This document shows positions 32,905-43,394 of a DNA stretch of 64,000 nt, piece by piece. Made by a program: the position numbers and the translations under genes. The DNA is taken from the NCBI RefSeq assembly GCF_042186555.1, contig NC_133333.1, positions 65,025,909 to 65,089,908 of the forward strand. The letters run 5' to 3'. Each line of letters starts with the position of its first letter. Within the stretch, counting starts at the first letter, position 1. The notes beneath the pieces are model-generated. The model ran no database searches, was not told the origin of the DNA, and saw only the letters and a list, made by a program, of their open reading frames with translations. Source of the DNA: Aquarana catesbeiana. Lineage: Eukaryota; Chordata; Amphibia; Anura; Ranidae.

Positions 32905-34385
32905 GGTTGAGCAGGTATTCCCTTTGAATGTCAGCCAGCCAAGCACTGGCATTTTATGACCGTCAGAAATGACCACAGACCTTTTTGGCCTGCCTTAGGA
33001 GATCTTGTAAGCCTGGGTACCTGGTCAAGAACCACTGCACCACCAAATTCAGGATGTGTGCCAAACATGGAACAGGGGTCAAGTGTCCCTGTCGGAGGGC
33101 GGAGAGAAGGTTGGTGCCATTGTCGCATACAACCCTTCCTGGCTGAAGCTGGCATGGCCTCAACCATCTCTGAGCCTGCCCCTGCAGAGCTGACAGAATC
33201 TCTGCCCCAGTGTGGCTCCGGTCCCCTAGGCAGTCCAACTCAAGCACCACATGGCATCTTTTAGCCTGACTGCTTGAGTAGCCCCTTGAACGCTTACAGA
33301 GCACTGCTGGTCCAGAGTACAAATCTGCAGAAGAGGCCATAGAGGAAGAAGAGGAGAGGGTGGAGGAGAGAGCTGTGGTAGAATCACCACTAGCATTTTG
33401 GAGGCGTGGTGGCGGAAAAAGCTCCAACACTGAACCCTGTCCTGCATCCTTCCCACCTGCCAGCAGAGTTACCTAGTGCTCCATGAAAGGCAATGTCCCA
33501 GCCCATGCCTGCTGGACCATGAGTCAGTGGTAATATAAACCTTACTGCTGACCGCCTGTTCAACAAGGCCAAAATATTGCCTTCCACATGCTAGTAGAGA
33601 CCCAGAATGGCCGTCTGAAAAAAATTGGTGTTTTGGAACCTGCCACTGAGGTACAGAACAAATCCACAAATTCACAAAAGGGGGCAGAGTCTACCAGCTG
33701 AAAAGGTAGCAGCTGCAGTTCTAGCAATTAGGCCAAGCTAGTATTTAGACACTAAGCATGTGAATGGCTGGGACTGAATTTTTTTTTACGGTACGGCAAC
33801 TGGGGTAGGGAAATTTGCCTGCTAAAATCAATTGGTTGTGTACTGCTAGCAGATTGGCTGCAAGTACTTGGGACACCTATTGCTATACCTTCATTCCTCT
33901 CGGTGCATGTTTTTGAGAGGGCTGGAGGTATAGTAGGGCTGGAGGTATAGTAGGGTTGGAGATCCCAGATGAGGAGCAAGGAGAAGTCTGTCTTTTTCCA
34001 CGATGTGGGTCTTTCAAGTGCTGTTGCCAATGGATTGCATGGCAGGTCGTCATATGTCTGGTCTAGCATGTGATGCCCAAGTGGCTGCTGTTCTGGCCAT
34101 GCTTGATCCACTTCAGACATAGGTTGCAAACAGCCATGGTGCAATCTGCTGCACTTGTGTCAAAAAAGGCCTACACCAAGGAACTTTTAAAAGTCAGCGG
34201 GGAGTCAGCAGCCCCCTGCACCTGCAGAGCTCTGCGGTGTGATGCAATAGGGTGGCTGCCCTTAAGGACAACCTGCCTTGGAGTTGTGCCTCACTTTCCT
34301 CCTCTCTTTTCTCAGGCACCCAAGTATAGTCAGTGACCTCATCATCCCCTCCCTGTCACTGGAGCAAACTTGGCAGTATGCTCAC
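32905..34385 (-). pseudogene. hAT-D transposase fragment (middle and BED part)
   Basis: A minus-strand hAT fragment equivalent to about 7740-9190 of hAT-A, distinct in sequence from hAT-B. On the minus strand it holds the BED region, LPYRKKKFSPSHSHA, HWQ-type linker, TTDSWSSRHG, VVCDNGTNLLSALRQGH, and CLAHILNLVVQWFL. Frameshifts throughout. It meets hAT-B tail-to-tail at 32904 and is cut by the Penelope-like element at 34402. The 5' terminus at 61323-62313 probably belongs to the same copy (inference). Confidence 0.7.
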
Positions 34386-34401
34386 CGCTCTATAGCATGC
34401 C

Positions 34402-34782
34402 TTAATAGCACCAAGCCGTGGATGAGATTGTGTGCTCCTACTCCATAAGGTAGACCAGCTGTCTTCTGCACTGTCCAGTCCCCTCTCCTATGCGTGTCGA
34501 TACAAGGGAAATATTGCATCTTCATCAGGGGATGCTAATTGGACAGTGGTGTTGTCTGTTAAATACCTGGCCAGCCATTTTCTTGTAGTTCAAAACATGA
34601 TTTTCTGTGGGCCATTTTCCTGTGGTTTATTACATAGACATATCCAGCGGCCATTTTAGTGTAGTACAAGGACTTTCAAATACTCAAACTTAATCCCTCT
34701 CGCTAGACTACCCTAACAGGTGACACCAACAGGACTATCTACGCTCCTTCCTGCTAAGTTTAAGTAACTTGAGGGCTAAATC
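34402..34782. repeat. Left inverted arm (pseudo-LTR)
   Basis: Inverted relative to 37474-37495 plus 38409-38764; close in sequence over about 380 bp, with small differences such as GTGGTGTTGTCTG versus CAGACAGCACCACC. Confidence 0.8.
34495..34528 (-). ncRNA. Hammerhead-like motif, left arm
   Basis: On the minus strand: CTGATGA (34522-34528), a stem GATGC with GTATC (one G-U pair) and then GACA where a hammerhead has GAAA. The core is decayed by one base. Confidence 0.35.
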
Positions 34783-35340
34783 AGCCAAAAAACGAACTCC
34801 ATAAAATAACGCTTGAACCCTAGATGGCGATAAGGAGCGAGCGCACAATCCCAGCCACAGATCAGCACATACTAAACATAACATTTAACAATAAATCGTA
34901 TACAATAAAATCATAACCTAAAAATCCCATAAATGAGAAGCTACACAAATATCACTAATTTTAATATCAGACCAAAATAAAATCTGAGAGGAATCCAAAG
35001 ATTCTGCTTAACTTTATTAAAATAAAGGTGTATAATAATGGGCACTAATCAAACCCTATGTTGTATATGATAAAAAGTCCATTATTGAAATGCATTTGGT
35101 CACCCACCTCCATACGCTTGAATAACTACCATGTCATAAAAAGGACGGTAAAAACATGGCTTAACCCCATAATTGTCGCTACTACCTCACCTATAAATAA
35201 CCCTCACTTGGAACCAGCAGCACTAATAATCCTCTAAACCCATATCAATCAGCCACTTATCAAAAAAGTATTTTAAAATGAAAAAAAAAAAAAAAAAAAG
35301 ATAATTTTTTTTTTTTTAATTGCTAAGGAAACATTTCAAA
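34783..35340 (-). other. Penelope-like 3' untranslated region
   Basis: A-rich non-coding sequence between the left arm and the endonuclease, with an A19-20 tract at 35281-35299. No conserved protein. Confidence 0.5.
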
Positions 35341-35344
35341 TCAA

Positions 35345-36068
35345 ATTCCCTATTTAACCCCCCTGGTGAAAGAGCCTAATTGGTGTATCCACCATGATTC
35401 CCGCTTGCTGATTTCTCTAACAAAATTGGAACCCCTCCAATGATGCTTAGGGGCCTCAATACCCCAAAAATGCATTCCTTTTTTTTTTGTTTGTCCCTAA
35501 AGTTGATAGACAAATAATGCTCATCATATCCCTTTCGAATGTTTCTCACATGTTCCTATATTCTTGTTTTCAGTGCCCTCTTGGTTTTGCCATATACTAG
35601 ATTGCAGGGCCATTTATTTGCATACACCACCCCTATAGTGTCGCATGAAATGAAGTCCCTAATTGCATATGAGCAGTTAGTACGGGAATTTATAAGAGAC
35701 TTCAGTTTTCTAATATTCCCTGGGACCCTTACACAACTGTAACATCTACCGCATCCGAAAAATCCCTTCATGCCCCAAAACATCAATGGCTTAACTGGAG
35801 GCGGTTCAACTACATTGTAACAAGCTTATCCCTTTAATTAGGGGCTCGCTTGTAAACTATTTTGGGTTGGTCAGGTAGACTGCCACTCAGGTGGATATCT
35901 TGTTTTAAAATTTCCCAATACCGCTTAATAATTTGTTCAACTTCCCTATTTTGTACTTTATAATCAAGGACAATACAGGTACATATATCACCATTCTGTG
36001 TTATGCTCTGATCTTTATCCCTTAAGAGACTCTTCCTATACAGGTTCCCAACTTTTTTTTTTTATATG

Positions 36069-36101
<33 letters not shown>

Positions 36102-37470
36102 GTCCTATATCCTTTATCCCTAAACATTCCACTTAATTTTTCCGCTTGTTGTTTCATAATCCGCATAATTTGTGCAGTTTTTTCTAATCCGCATAATCTG
36201 CCCGCTTGGATTATTATTAATCCAGGGTCTGTAATGGCATCTGGTAGTGGGAATATATGTGTTACGGTCTGTATCCTTAAAAAGGTTTTAGTTTCTATTC
36301 CTCAAGGTGTATTAGAGATCAATTAATCCCCAAAAAATGTATGTTTACCTTACTGACATCCTATGTCAAGCTAATATTTGGGTCTTTGCTGTTCATTGAG
36401 TGTAATAATTATTCCACGTCTTCAACTGTTCCTCTCCATATCAAAAGGTCATCAATAAAGCGCCTATATAATCACCCTTGGGTCCAGGTTATCTAAAATA
36501 CCCTCCTCCTCCCATCGGACCATATACAGATTCGCGACACTTGGCGCGAATTTAGCGCCAATAGTGACACCTTTTATCTGTAAATAAAACCTATTCTCAT
36601 ACCATAAATAATTGTACTCCAAAATTTTAGCCTTTTCAAAATAAATTTGCATTGGCTCCGTCTCATATTGAAATGCTTATGTAATGCCCACTTTACTACC
36701 CTCACAGCCCCCTGATGATCGATGTTCGTATACAGCGAGACCACACTGTATCCACATCTGTAACACATTCCTTCAAAAGCTGTATTGTATGTTCTGTCTT
36801 TTAAATAGGCCTTAGTCCCTTTTACTAGGGGTTGCAAGTATATATCAATATAATTCTCCCAATTGGGAGGTAAGTGATTGTATCCCACTTACAATTGGTC
36901 TCCCCGGGGGATTTTCCTTGTTTTTATAGATTTTTGTGATATAGTATATGATCAGTATTTTACATACAGAGGGGGATCAAATATTTTTCTTCTCTTTTAT
37001 TCAGCACTTCTTTCTCAAATCCAAACTGAACTAAACCTTCCAGCTGGGTTTTATATTGTTTTGTTGGATTAGATTCAAGTACCTGATATGTTCCCCTATC
37101 TAATATTTTGCTCAGTCTTATATTGTTCTAATGACAACACCACAATCCCCCCCCCCCCCCCCCCCAATATCCACGGGCCGTATTACTATGTCCTCTGTCT
37201 TTTAATGACTTTAGGCCCATCTGAACATCCTTTCATATACCTTTCTTACAGGCAATTTATATAATTCAGAAGTGACCAATGTTTTGAACATGTCAATGTG
37301 TTTATTGTTCACTATATCAGGGTTAAAAACTAATTGATTTCTTAATTGAGTAAAATCCCCTTCTACTGCTGCTCTTTCAACAGTGTTTAGCGCATATTTT
37401 TTTTTTATGTTAAGTTTGATTTTATTTATTAATTCCTAAATAGGTTTCAAATTTATTTAAACCCTTTTTA
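35345..37470 (-). pseudogene. Penelope-like RT and GIY-YIG endonuclease, broken
   Basis: Penelope-like elements copy RNA with an RT related to telomerase and nick DNA with a GIY-YIG nuclease. Reading the minus strand: KIYKNKENPPGRPIVSGIQS (about 36940-36885), YIDIYLQPLVKGTKAYLKD, SVVSLYTNIDH (about 36740; the usual catalytic Asp before V-V-S-L is not seen), QIKGVTIGAKFAPSVANLYM, then FIDD with the D-D pair at 36449-36454 followed by LLIWRGTVED. The GIY-YIG domain follows at about 35690-35400: CDTIGVVYANKWPCNLVYGK then EHVRNIRKG, and HHWRGSNFVREISKRESWWI. Frameshifts and stops are frequent. Confidence 0.82.
37146..37165. repeat. Poly-C tract
   Basis: A run of about 18 C within the Penelope-like RT region; a likely slippage site and probable source of frameshift. 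Confidence 0.9.
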
Positions 37471-37491
37471 GGGATTTAGCCCTCAAGTTAC

Positions 37492-38412
37492 TTAACTGCT
37501 TGTCGACCGCCTCACGCAGATATACTGCGGCAGAAGGGCTCGTACAGGCAGAATCACGTACCTGTATGTTCCCCTTTAAGAGGCGGCGCCCGCCTGCGGC
37601 AAGCTCTGTGAGTCGGGTCGTGGGTCCCGCGGACTCAATCGCCGCGGGGATACCCGCGATCGACTCACGGGGAGGAAGAACAGGGAGATGCTAATGTAAA
37701 CAAGCATCTCCCCGTTCTGCCTAGTGACAGTGTCACTGATCTCTGCTCCCTGTCATTGGAGCAGAGATCAGTGACGTGTCACACACAGCCATGCCCCTAG
37801 GACACACTTAACCCCTTCACTGCCAGTGTCATTTACACAGGGATCAGTGCATTTGTATAGCACCGATTGCTGTATAAATGACAATGGTCCCAAAAATGTG
37901 TCAAAAATGTCTGATGTGTCCGCCATAATGTCGCAGTCACAATAAAAATCGCTGATCGCCGCCATTTTAAAAAAAATATATATTAATAAAAATGCCATAA
38001 AACTATCCCCTATTTTGTAAATGCTATAACTTTTGCGCAAACCGATCAATAATCACTTATTGCAATTTTTTTAACCAAAAATATGTAGAAGAATACGTAT
38101 CGGCCTAAACTGAGAAAATTTTTTTTTGTTTTTTATATATTTTTGGGGGATATTTATTATAGCAAAAAGTAAAAAATAATGCGTTTTCAAAATTGTCGCT
38201 CTTTTTTGTTTATAGAGCAAAAAATAGACAGTGCAGGGGTGATCAAATACCACCAAAAGAAAGCTCTATTTGTGGGGAAAAAAGGACGTCAATTTTGTTT
38301 GGGAGCCACGTCGCACGACTGCGCAATTGTCAGTTAAAGCGACGCAGTGCCGAATCGCAAAAAGTGCTCTGGTCAGGAAGGGGGTAAATTCTTCCTGGGC
38401 TGAAGTGGTTAA
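37492..38412. mobile_element. piggyBac-family MITE in Penelope arm
   Basis: TTAA at 37492-37495 and 38409-38412. The left end TTAACTGCTTGTCGACCGCC is the 5' type of the family; the right end reverse-complemented (TTAACCACTTCAGCCC) is the 3' type. Interior shared with the other family members (ATGCTAATGTAAACAAGCAT, CAAATAGAGCTTTC region). Excising it restores a continuous arm matching the left one. Confidence 0.85.
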
Positions 38413-38636
38413 ACTTAGCAGGAAGGAGCTTAGATAGTCCTGTTGGTGTCACCTGTTAGGGTAGTTTAGCAAGAGGGATTAAGCTTATGAGTACTTGAAT
38501 GTCCTTGTACTACACTAAAATGACCGCTGGATATGTCTATGTAATAAACCACAAGAAAAATCATGTTTTGAACTACAAGAAAATGGCCGATGGACAGGTA
38601 TTTAACAGACAGCACCACCGTCCAATTAGCATCCCC

Positions 38637-38670
38637 CTGATGAAGATACTATATTTCCCTTGTATCGACA
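38637..38670 (+). ncRNA. Hammerhead-like motif, right arm
   Basis: CTGATGA (38637-38643), a perfect 5-bp stem II (GATAC 38645-38649 with GTATC 38662-38666), then GACA in place of GAAA. Mirror of the motif in the left arm. Confidence 0.4.
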
Positions 38671-38759
38671 TGTGTAGGAGAGGGGACTGGAAGGTGCAAG
38701 AGACAGCTGGTCTACCTTATGGAGTAGGAGCACACGATCTCATCCACAGCTTGGCGCTA

Positions 38760-38812
38760 TTAAAGTGGTTGTAAACCCTTACAGACCACTTTGACCTACA
38801 GGTAAGCCTAGA
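38760..38812. mobile_element. Fragment of a TTAAAGTGGTTGTAAACCC MITE
   Basis: Starts TTAAAGTGGTTGTAAACC, close to the MITE-2 terminus, and runs through CCTACAGGTAAGCCTAGA to the piggyBac insertion at 38813. Only this end is present. Confidence 0.6.
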
Positions 38813-39269
38813 TTAACCACTTCAGCCCCGGAAGAATTTACCCCCTTCCTGACCAGAGCACAATTTGGCACTGCGTCGCTTTAACTGCTAATTGCGTGGT
38901 CATGCAATGCAGTACCCAAACGAAATTTGTGTCCTTTTCTTCCCACAAATAGAGCTTTCTTTTGATGGTATTTGATCACCTCTGCCGTTTTTATTTTTTG
39001 AGCTATACACGGAAAAAGACCGAAAATTTTGAAAAAAAATGATATTTTCTAATTTTTGTTCTAAAAAAAATCCAGTAAACTCAATTTTAGTCATACATTT
39101 AGGCCAAAATGTATTCAGCCACATGTCTTTGGTAAAAAAAATGTCAATAAGTGTATATTTATTGGTTTGCGCAAAAGTTATAGCGCCTACAAACTAGAGT
39201 ACATTTTCTGGAATTTACACAGCCTTTAATTTATGACTGCCTATGTTGTTTCTTGAGGTGCTAAAATGG

Positions 39270-40690
39270 CAGGGCAGTACAAAACCCCCACAAGTGACCC
39301 CATTTTGGAAAGTAGACACCCCAAGGAAATTGCTGAGAGGCATGTTGAGCCTATTGAATATTCATTTTTTTTGTCCCAAGTGATTGAATAATGACAAAAA
39401 AAATAAAAAATTACAAAAAGTTGTCACTAAATTATATATTGCTCACACAGGCCATGGGCATATGTGGAATTGCACCCCAAAATACATTTAGCTGCTTCTC
39501 CTGAGTATGGGGATACCACATGTGTGGGACTTTTTGGGAGCCTAGCCGCGTACGGGGCCCCGAAAACCAATCACTGCCTTCAGGATTTCTAAGGGCGTAA
39601 ATTTTTGATTTCACTCTTCACTACCTATCACAGTGTTGAAGGCCATAAAATGCCCAGATGGCATAAAACCCCCCCCAAATGACCCCATTTTGGAAAGTAG
39701 ACACCCCAAGCTATTTGCTTTGAGGCATGTTGAGTCCATGGAATATTTTATATTTTGACACAAGTTGCGGGAAAGTGACAAATTTTTTTTTGCACAAAGT
39801 TGTCACTAAATGATATATTGCTCACACAGGCCATGGGCATATGTGGAATTGCACCCCAAAATACATTTAGCTGCTTCTCCTGAGTATGGGGATACCACAT
39901 GTGTGGGACTTTAGGAGCCTAGCTGCGTACGGGGCCCCGAAAACCAATCACCGCCTTCAGGATTTCTAAGGGTGTAAATTTTTGATTTCACTCTTCACTG
40001 CCTACCTATCACAGTTTCGGAGGCCATGGAATGCCCAGATGGCACAAACCCCCCCCCAAATGACCCCATTTTGGAAAGTAGACACCCCAAGCTATTTGCT
40101 GAGAGGCATGGTGAGTATTTTGCAGCTCTCATTTGTTTTTGAAAATGAAGACAGACAAGAAAACATTTTTTTTTTTTCTTTTTTCAATTTTCAAAACTTT
40201 GTGACAAAAAGTGAGGTCTGCAAAATACTCACTATACCGCTCAGCAAATAGCTTGGGGTGTCTACTTTCCAAAATGGGGCGATTTGGGTTTTTTTTTTGC
40301 CACCTGGGCATTCCATGGCCTCCGAAACTGTGATAGGCAGTGAAGAGTGAAATCAAAAATTTACGCCCTTAGAAAGCCTGAAGGCGGTGCTTGGTTTTCG
40401 GGGTCCCGTACGCGGCTAGGCTCCCAAAAAGTCCCACACATGTGGTTTCCCCATACTCAGGAGAAGCAACAGAATGTATTTTGGGGTGTAATTTCACATA
40501 TTCTAATGGCATGTTTGAGCAATATATCATTTAGTGACAACTTTGTGCAAAAAAAAAAAAATTGTCTCTTTCCCGCAACTTGTGTCACAATATAAAATAT
40601 TCCATGGACTCGACATGCCTCAGCAAATAGCTTGGGGTGTCTACTTTCCAAAATGGGGTCATTTGGGGGGGTTTTGAACTGTCCTGGCAT
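39270..40690. repeat. Direct and inverted repeats in the piggyBac 3' region
   Basis: The motif GACCCCATTTTGGAAAGTAG with flanking text (CCCCAAGCTATTTGCT, CACTCTTCACTGCC) occurs directly near 39300, 39685 and 40060. It then recurs inverted near 40270 and 40655. Arms of about 500 bp (39655-40160 and 40165-40680) face each other around T-rich sequence near 40165. Confidence 0.8.
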
Positions 40691-42231
40691 TTTATGCACA
40701 ACATTTAGAAGCTTATGTCACACATCACCCACTCTTCTAACCACTTGAAGACAAAGCCCTTTCTGACACTTTTTGATTACATGAAAAAAATTTTTTTTGC
40801 AAGAAAATTACTTTGAACCCCCAAACATATATTTTTTTAAAGCAAATGCCCTACAGATTTAAATGGTGGGTGTTTCATTTTTTTTTTTTATTCACACAGT
40901 ATTTGCGCAGCGATTTTTCAAACGCATTTTTTGGGGAAAAAAAACACACTTTTTTAAATTTTAATGCACTAAAACACACTATATTGCCCAAATGTTTGAT
41001 GAAATAAAAAAGATGATCTTAGGCTGAGTACATGGATACCAAACATGACATGCTTTAAAATTGCGCACAAACGTGCAGTAGCGACAAACTAAATACATTT
41101 TTAAAAGCCTTTAAAAGCCTTTACAGGTTACCACTTTAGATTTACAGAGGAGGTCTACTGCTAAAATTACTGCCCTCGATCTGACCTTCGCGGTGATACC
41201 TCACATGCATGGTGCAATTGCCGTTTACATTTGACGCCAGACCAACGCTTGCGTTCGCCTTAGCGCGAGAGCAGGGGGGACAGGGGTGCTTTTTTTTTTT
41301 CTTTATTATTTTTTTGCTTTTTTATCTTATTTTTAAACTGTTCCTTTCATTTTTTTTTTTTAATCATTTTTATTGTTATCTCAGGGAATGTAAATATCCC
41401 CTATGATAGCAATAGGTAGTGACAGGTACTCTTTTTTGAAAAAAATTGGGGTCTATTAGACCCTAGATTTCTCCTCTGCCCTCAAAGCATCTGACCACAC
41501 CAAGATCGGTGTGATAAAATGCTTTCCCAATTTCCCAATGGCGCTGTTTACATCCGGCGAAATCTAAGTCATAAAATGCTCGTAGCTTCCGGTTTCTTAG
41601 GCCATAGAGATGTTTGGAGCCACTCTGGTCTCTGATCAGCTCTATGGTCAGCTGGCTGAATCACCGGCTGCATTCTCAGGTTCCCTGTTGAGACAGGAGA
41701 GCCAGAGAAAAACACGGAAGATGGTGGGGGGGGGGCATTCCCTCCCACTGTTTGTAAAAGCAGTCTAGAGGCTAATTACCCGCTAGGATTGCTTTTACAT
41801 GAAAGCCGACCGCTGGCTGAAAAGAATGATACCAAGAAGATACCTAAACCTGCAGGCATCATTCTGGTATAACCACTCAAAGTCGTGAATGGCGTACCTG
41901 AAGACCAAAAAATGGTTAACAATAAAGCACAGTAAACGGTAAAGTATAAAAAATTGCATACCTGAAAAGAAAACATGATAAAACATAATAACAATAAAAC
42001 ACTGCAGAATAGAATACAGTAAAAAAGAGCAGAACAATAGAGAATAGAGAGAGAGAACAATAAAACGACATTTTTTTTTATTTTATATTTTTGTTTGTGT
42101 TTTTTTTCCCTTTGTTTTGTAACTAACTTTTATAACTGTAACCGGTTCCAGGTTCGGGTCTCTCAAAATGCGATGGCATCTTGGGAGACCCTGTGAATGT
42201 GTGCCTAGTCTGTGGAATGCTGTACCCTACG
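40691..42231 (-). other. piggyBac 3' non-coding region
   Basis: Contains an inner TTCTAACCACTTGAAGAC stretch that resembles another TTAACC-type element start, long T tracts (41290-41365), and a GTACCACTTT-type region. The frames at 41776-42060 that look hydrophobic on the minus strand are T-rich non-coding sequence. No gene. Confidence 0.5.
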
Positions 42232-42680
42232 CTAATACGCAACTAGTGAATGGTAGCGTTCAAAACATTCACCAATGCAAAGACCAGGATTGTCAAGACA
42301 GGAGGGACAAAAATAGCGGGTGTCACGCTTATATCCGCGCTTGCTGCAGACACAACATCTTTTTTGGGGGGGGTTCGTTGGGTAGGGGTACTCGGGAGGA
42401 CATAAAGAAAATGCCTCTCATGCAGCTGACTGCATTTGGTTGGGGATGTGAATGGGGGAATTACGGGCGCTGCAGAAGTGGTGGGTTCCCATTTAGGATT
42501 GGCGAATGCAGCAGGAAGGGCACTATGGGCACGACGGGCCTGTGTTCGTCTTCTTGGTGGCAGCGGGACACTACTTGTGCTTGCCACCTCACCAGCTTGA
42601 ACTGCACTTATGGAACTCGCCACGTCACCAAGTGTTACTGCAGTGCTGGTTTGACTATGACCGGGGTGTACTAGGCCGCT
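42232..42680 (-). pseudogene. piggyBac transposase remnant: N-terminal part joined to Cys-rich domain
   Basis: piggyBac transposases excise precisely at TTAA with a DDD core and use a C-terminal Cys-rich domain to bind the ends. On the minus strand: RTQARRAHSALPAAFANPKW and EPTTSAAPVIPPFTSPT, which match the region before the catalytic core. These run straight into QLHERHFLYVLPSTPTQRTP and, after a frameshift in a G8-9 run (about 42365), CCVCSKRGYKRDTRYFC, CPSC-, CIGECFERYHSLVAY and stop at 42232-42234. The Cys/His pattern is complete. The roughly 400-residue core is absent, so it is inactive as a nuclease. Confidence 0.82.
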
Positions 42681-43394
42681 GGTGCTTGCCAGTTCACCAA
42701 AACGCTACCAAAACATCTGTTAGCGATCGCAGGGATCAGGCCTGACTCTGCGAACGCTGCAGTTATGCGTTTAGTGTTTTGTAAGTGACAGTGATCGATC
42801 GATACTGCACTTGGGTGGGGTGGGCTGGGCCGGGCGGAGAGGCAAAACGCAGGTGCTAGCAGGTATCTGGGCTGATCCCGCTAACACTGCATTTTTGGGA
42901 ACCCTAAACTGCTGGGGACACTAGTATAGATCCGATCGGATCAGATATTGATCCGTTCAGATACTATACCACTAAGGGAGGTGTACGGTGCATGCCATGG
43001 GTGTTAGCGGTACTGCCGCTAATCTGACGCTGCCTGGGGCTGGTGCTTGCCAGTTCATCAAAACGCTACCAAAAAAACTGTTAGCGATCGCAGGGATCAG
43101 GCCTGACTCTGCGAACGCTGCAGTTATGCGTTTAGTGTTTTGTAAGTGACAGTGATCAATCGATATTGCACTTGGGTGGGCTGGGCCGGGCGGAGGGGCA
43201 AAACGCAGGTGCTAGCAGGTATCTGGGCTGATCCCGCTAACACTGCGTTTTTGGGAACCCTAAACTGCTGGGGACACTAGTATAGATCTGATCGGATCAG
43301 ATATTGATCCGTTCAGATACTATACCACTAAGGGAGGCGTATGCTGCGTGCGTGGGTGTTAGCGGTACTGGCGCTAATCTGACGCTGCCTGGGG
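42678..43394 (-). repeat. 361-bp tandem duplication in piggyBac 5' region
   Basis: Two copies beginning GCTGGTGCTTGCCAGTTCA at 42678 and 43039, sharing GTTAGCGATCGCAGGGATCA and TCAGATATTGATCCGTTCAG. The single-copy version (reverse) is at about 63390-63700 in the autonomous element. Confidence 0.9.

Larger units (their letters stand above)
34402..38764 (-). mobile_element. Penelope-like element with inverted terminal arms
   Basis: Left arm 34402-34782 and right arm 37474-38764 (interrupted at a TTAA by a 917-bp piggyBac MITE) are inverted copies, sharing GATGAGATTGTGTGCTCC, GACACCAACAGGACTATCT and TTAAGTAACTTGAGGGCTA. Between them, on the minus strand, lie a Penelope-type RT and a GIY-YIG endonuclease. 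Such elements are flanked by pseudo-LTRs that may be inverted, and are known to carry hammerhead motifs. A hammerhead-like core occurs in each arm. It was inserted in hAT-D. Confidence 0.82.
37474..38764. repeat. Right inverted arm, split by a MITE
   Basis: Made of 37474-37491 plus 38413-38764 around the TTAA insertion; inverted copy of 34402-34782. Confidence 0.8.

Noticed and set aside
36066..36326. Lys-rich ORF start
   Set aside because: It is the reading of an A30-type tract in the Penelope-like element on the strand opposite to its genes.
41776..42060. Hydrophobic 94-codon minus-strand frame resembling a membrane protein
   Set aside because: It lies in A/T-rich piggyBac 3' non-coding sequence; the hydrophobicity comes from T-rich codons and overlapping frames look alike.
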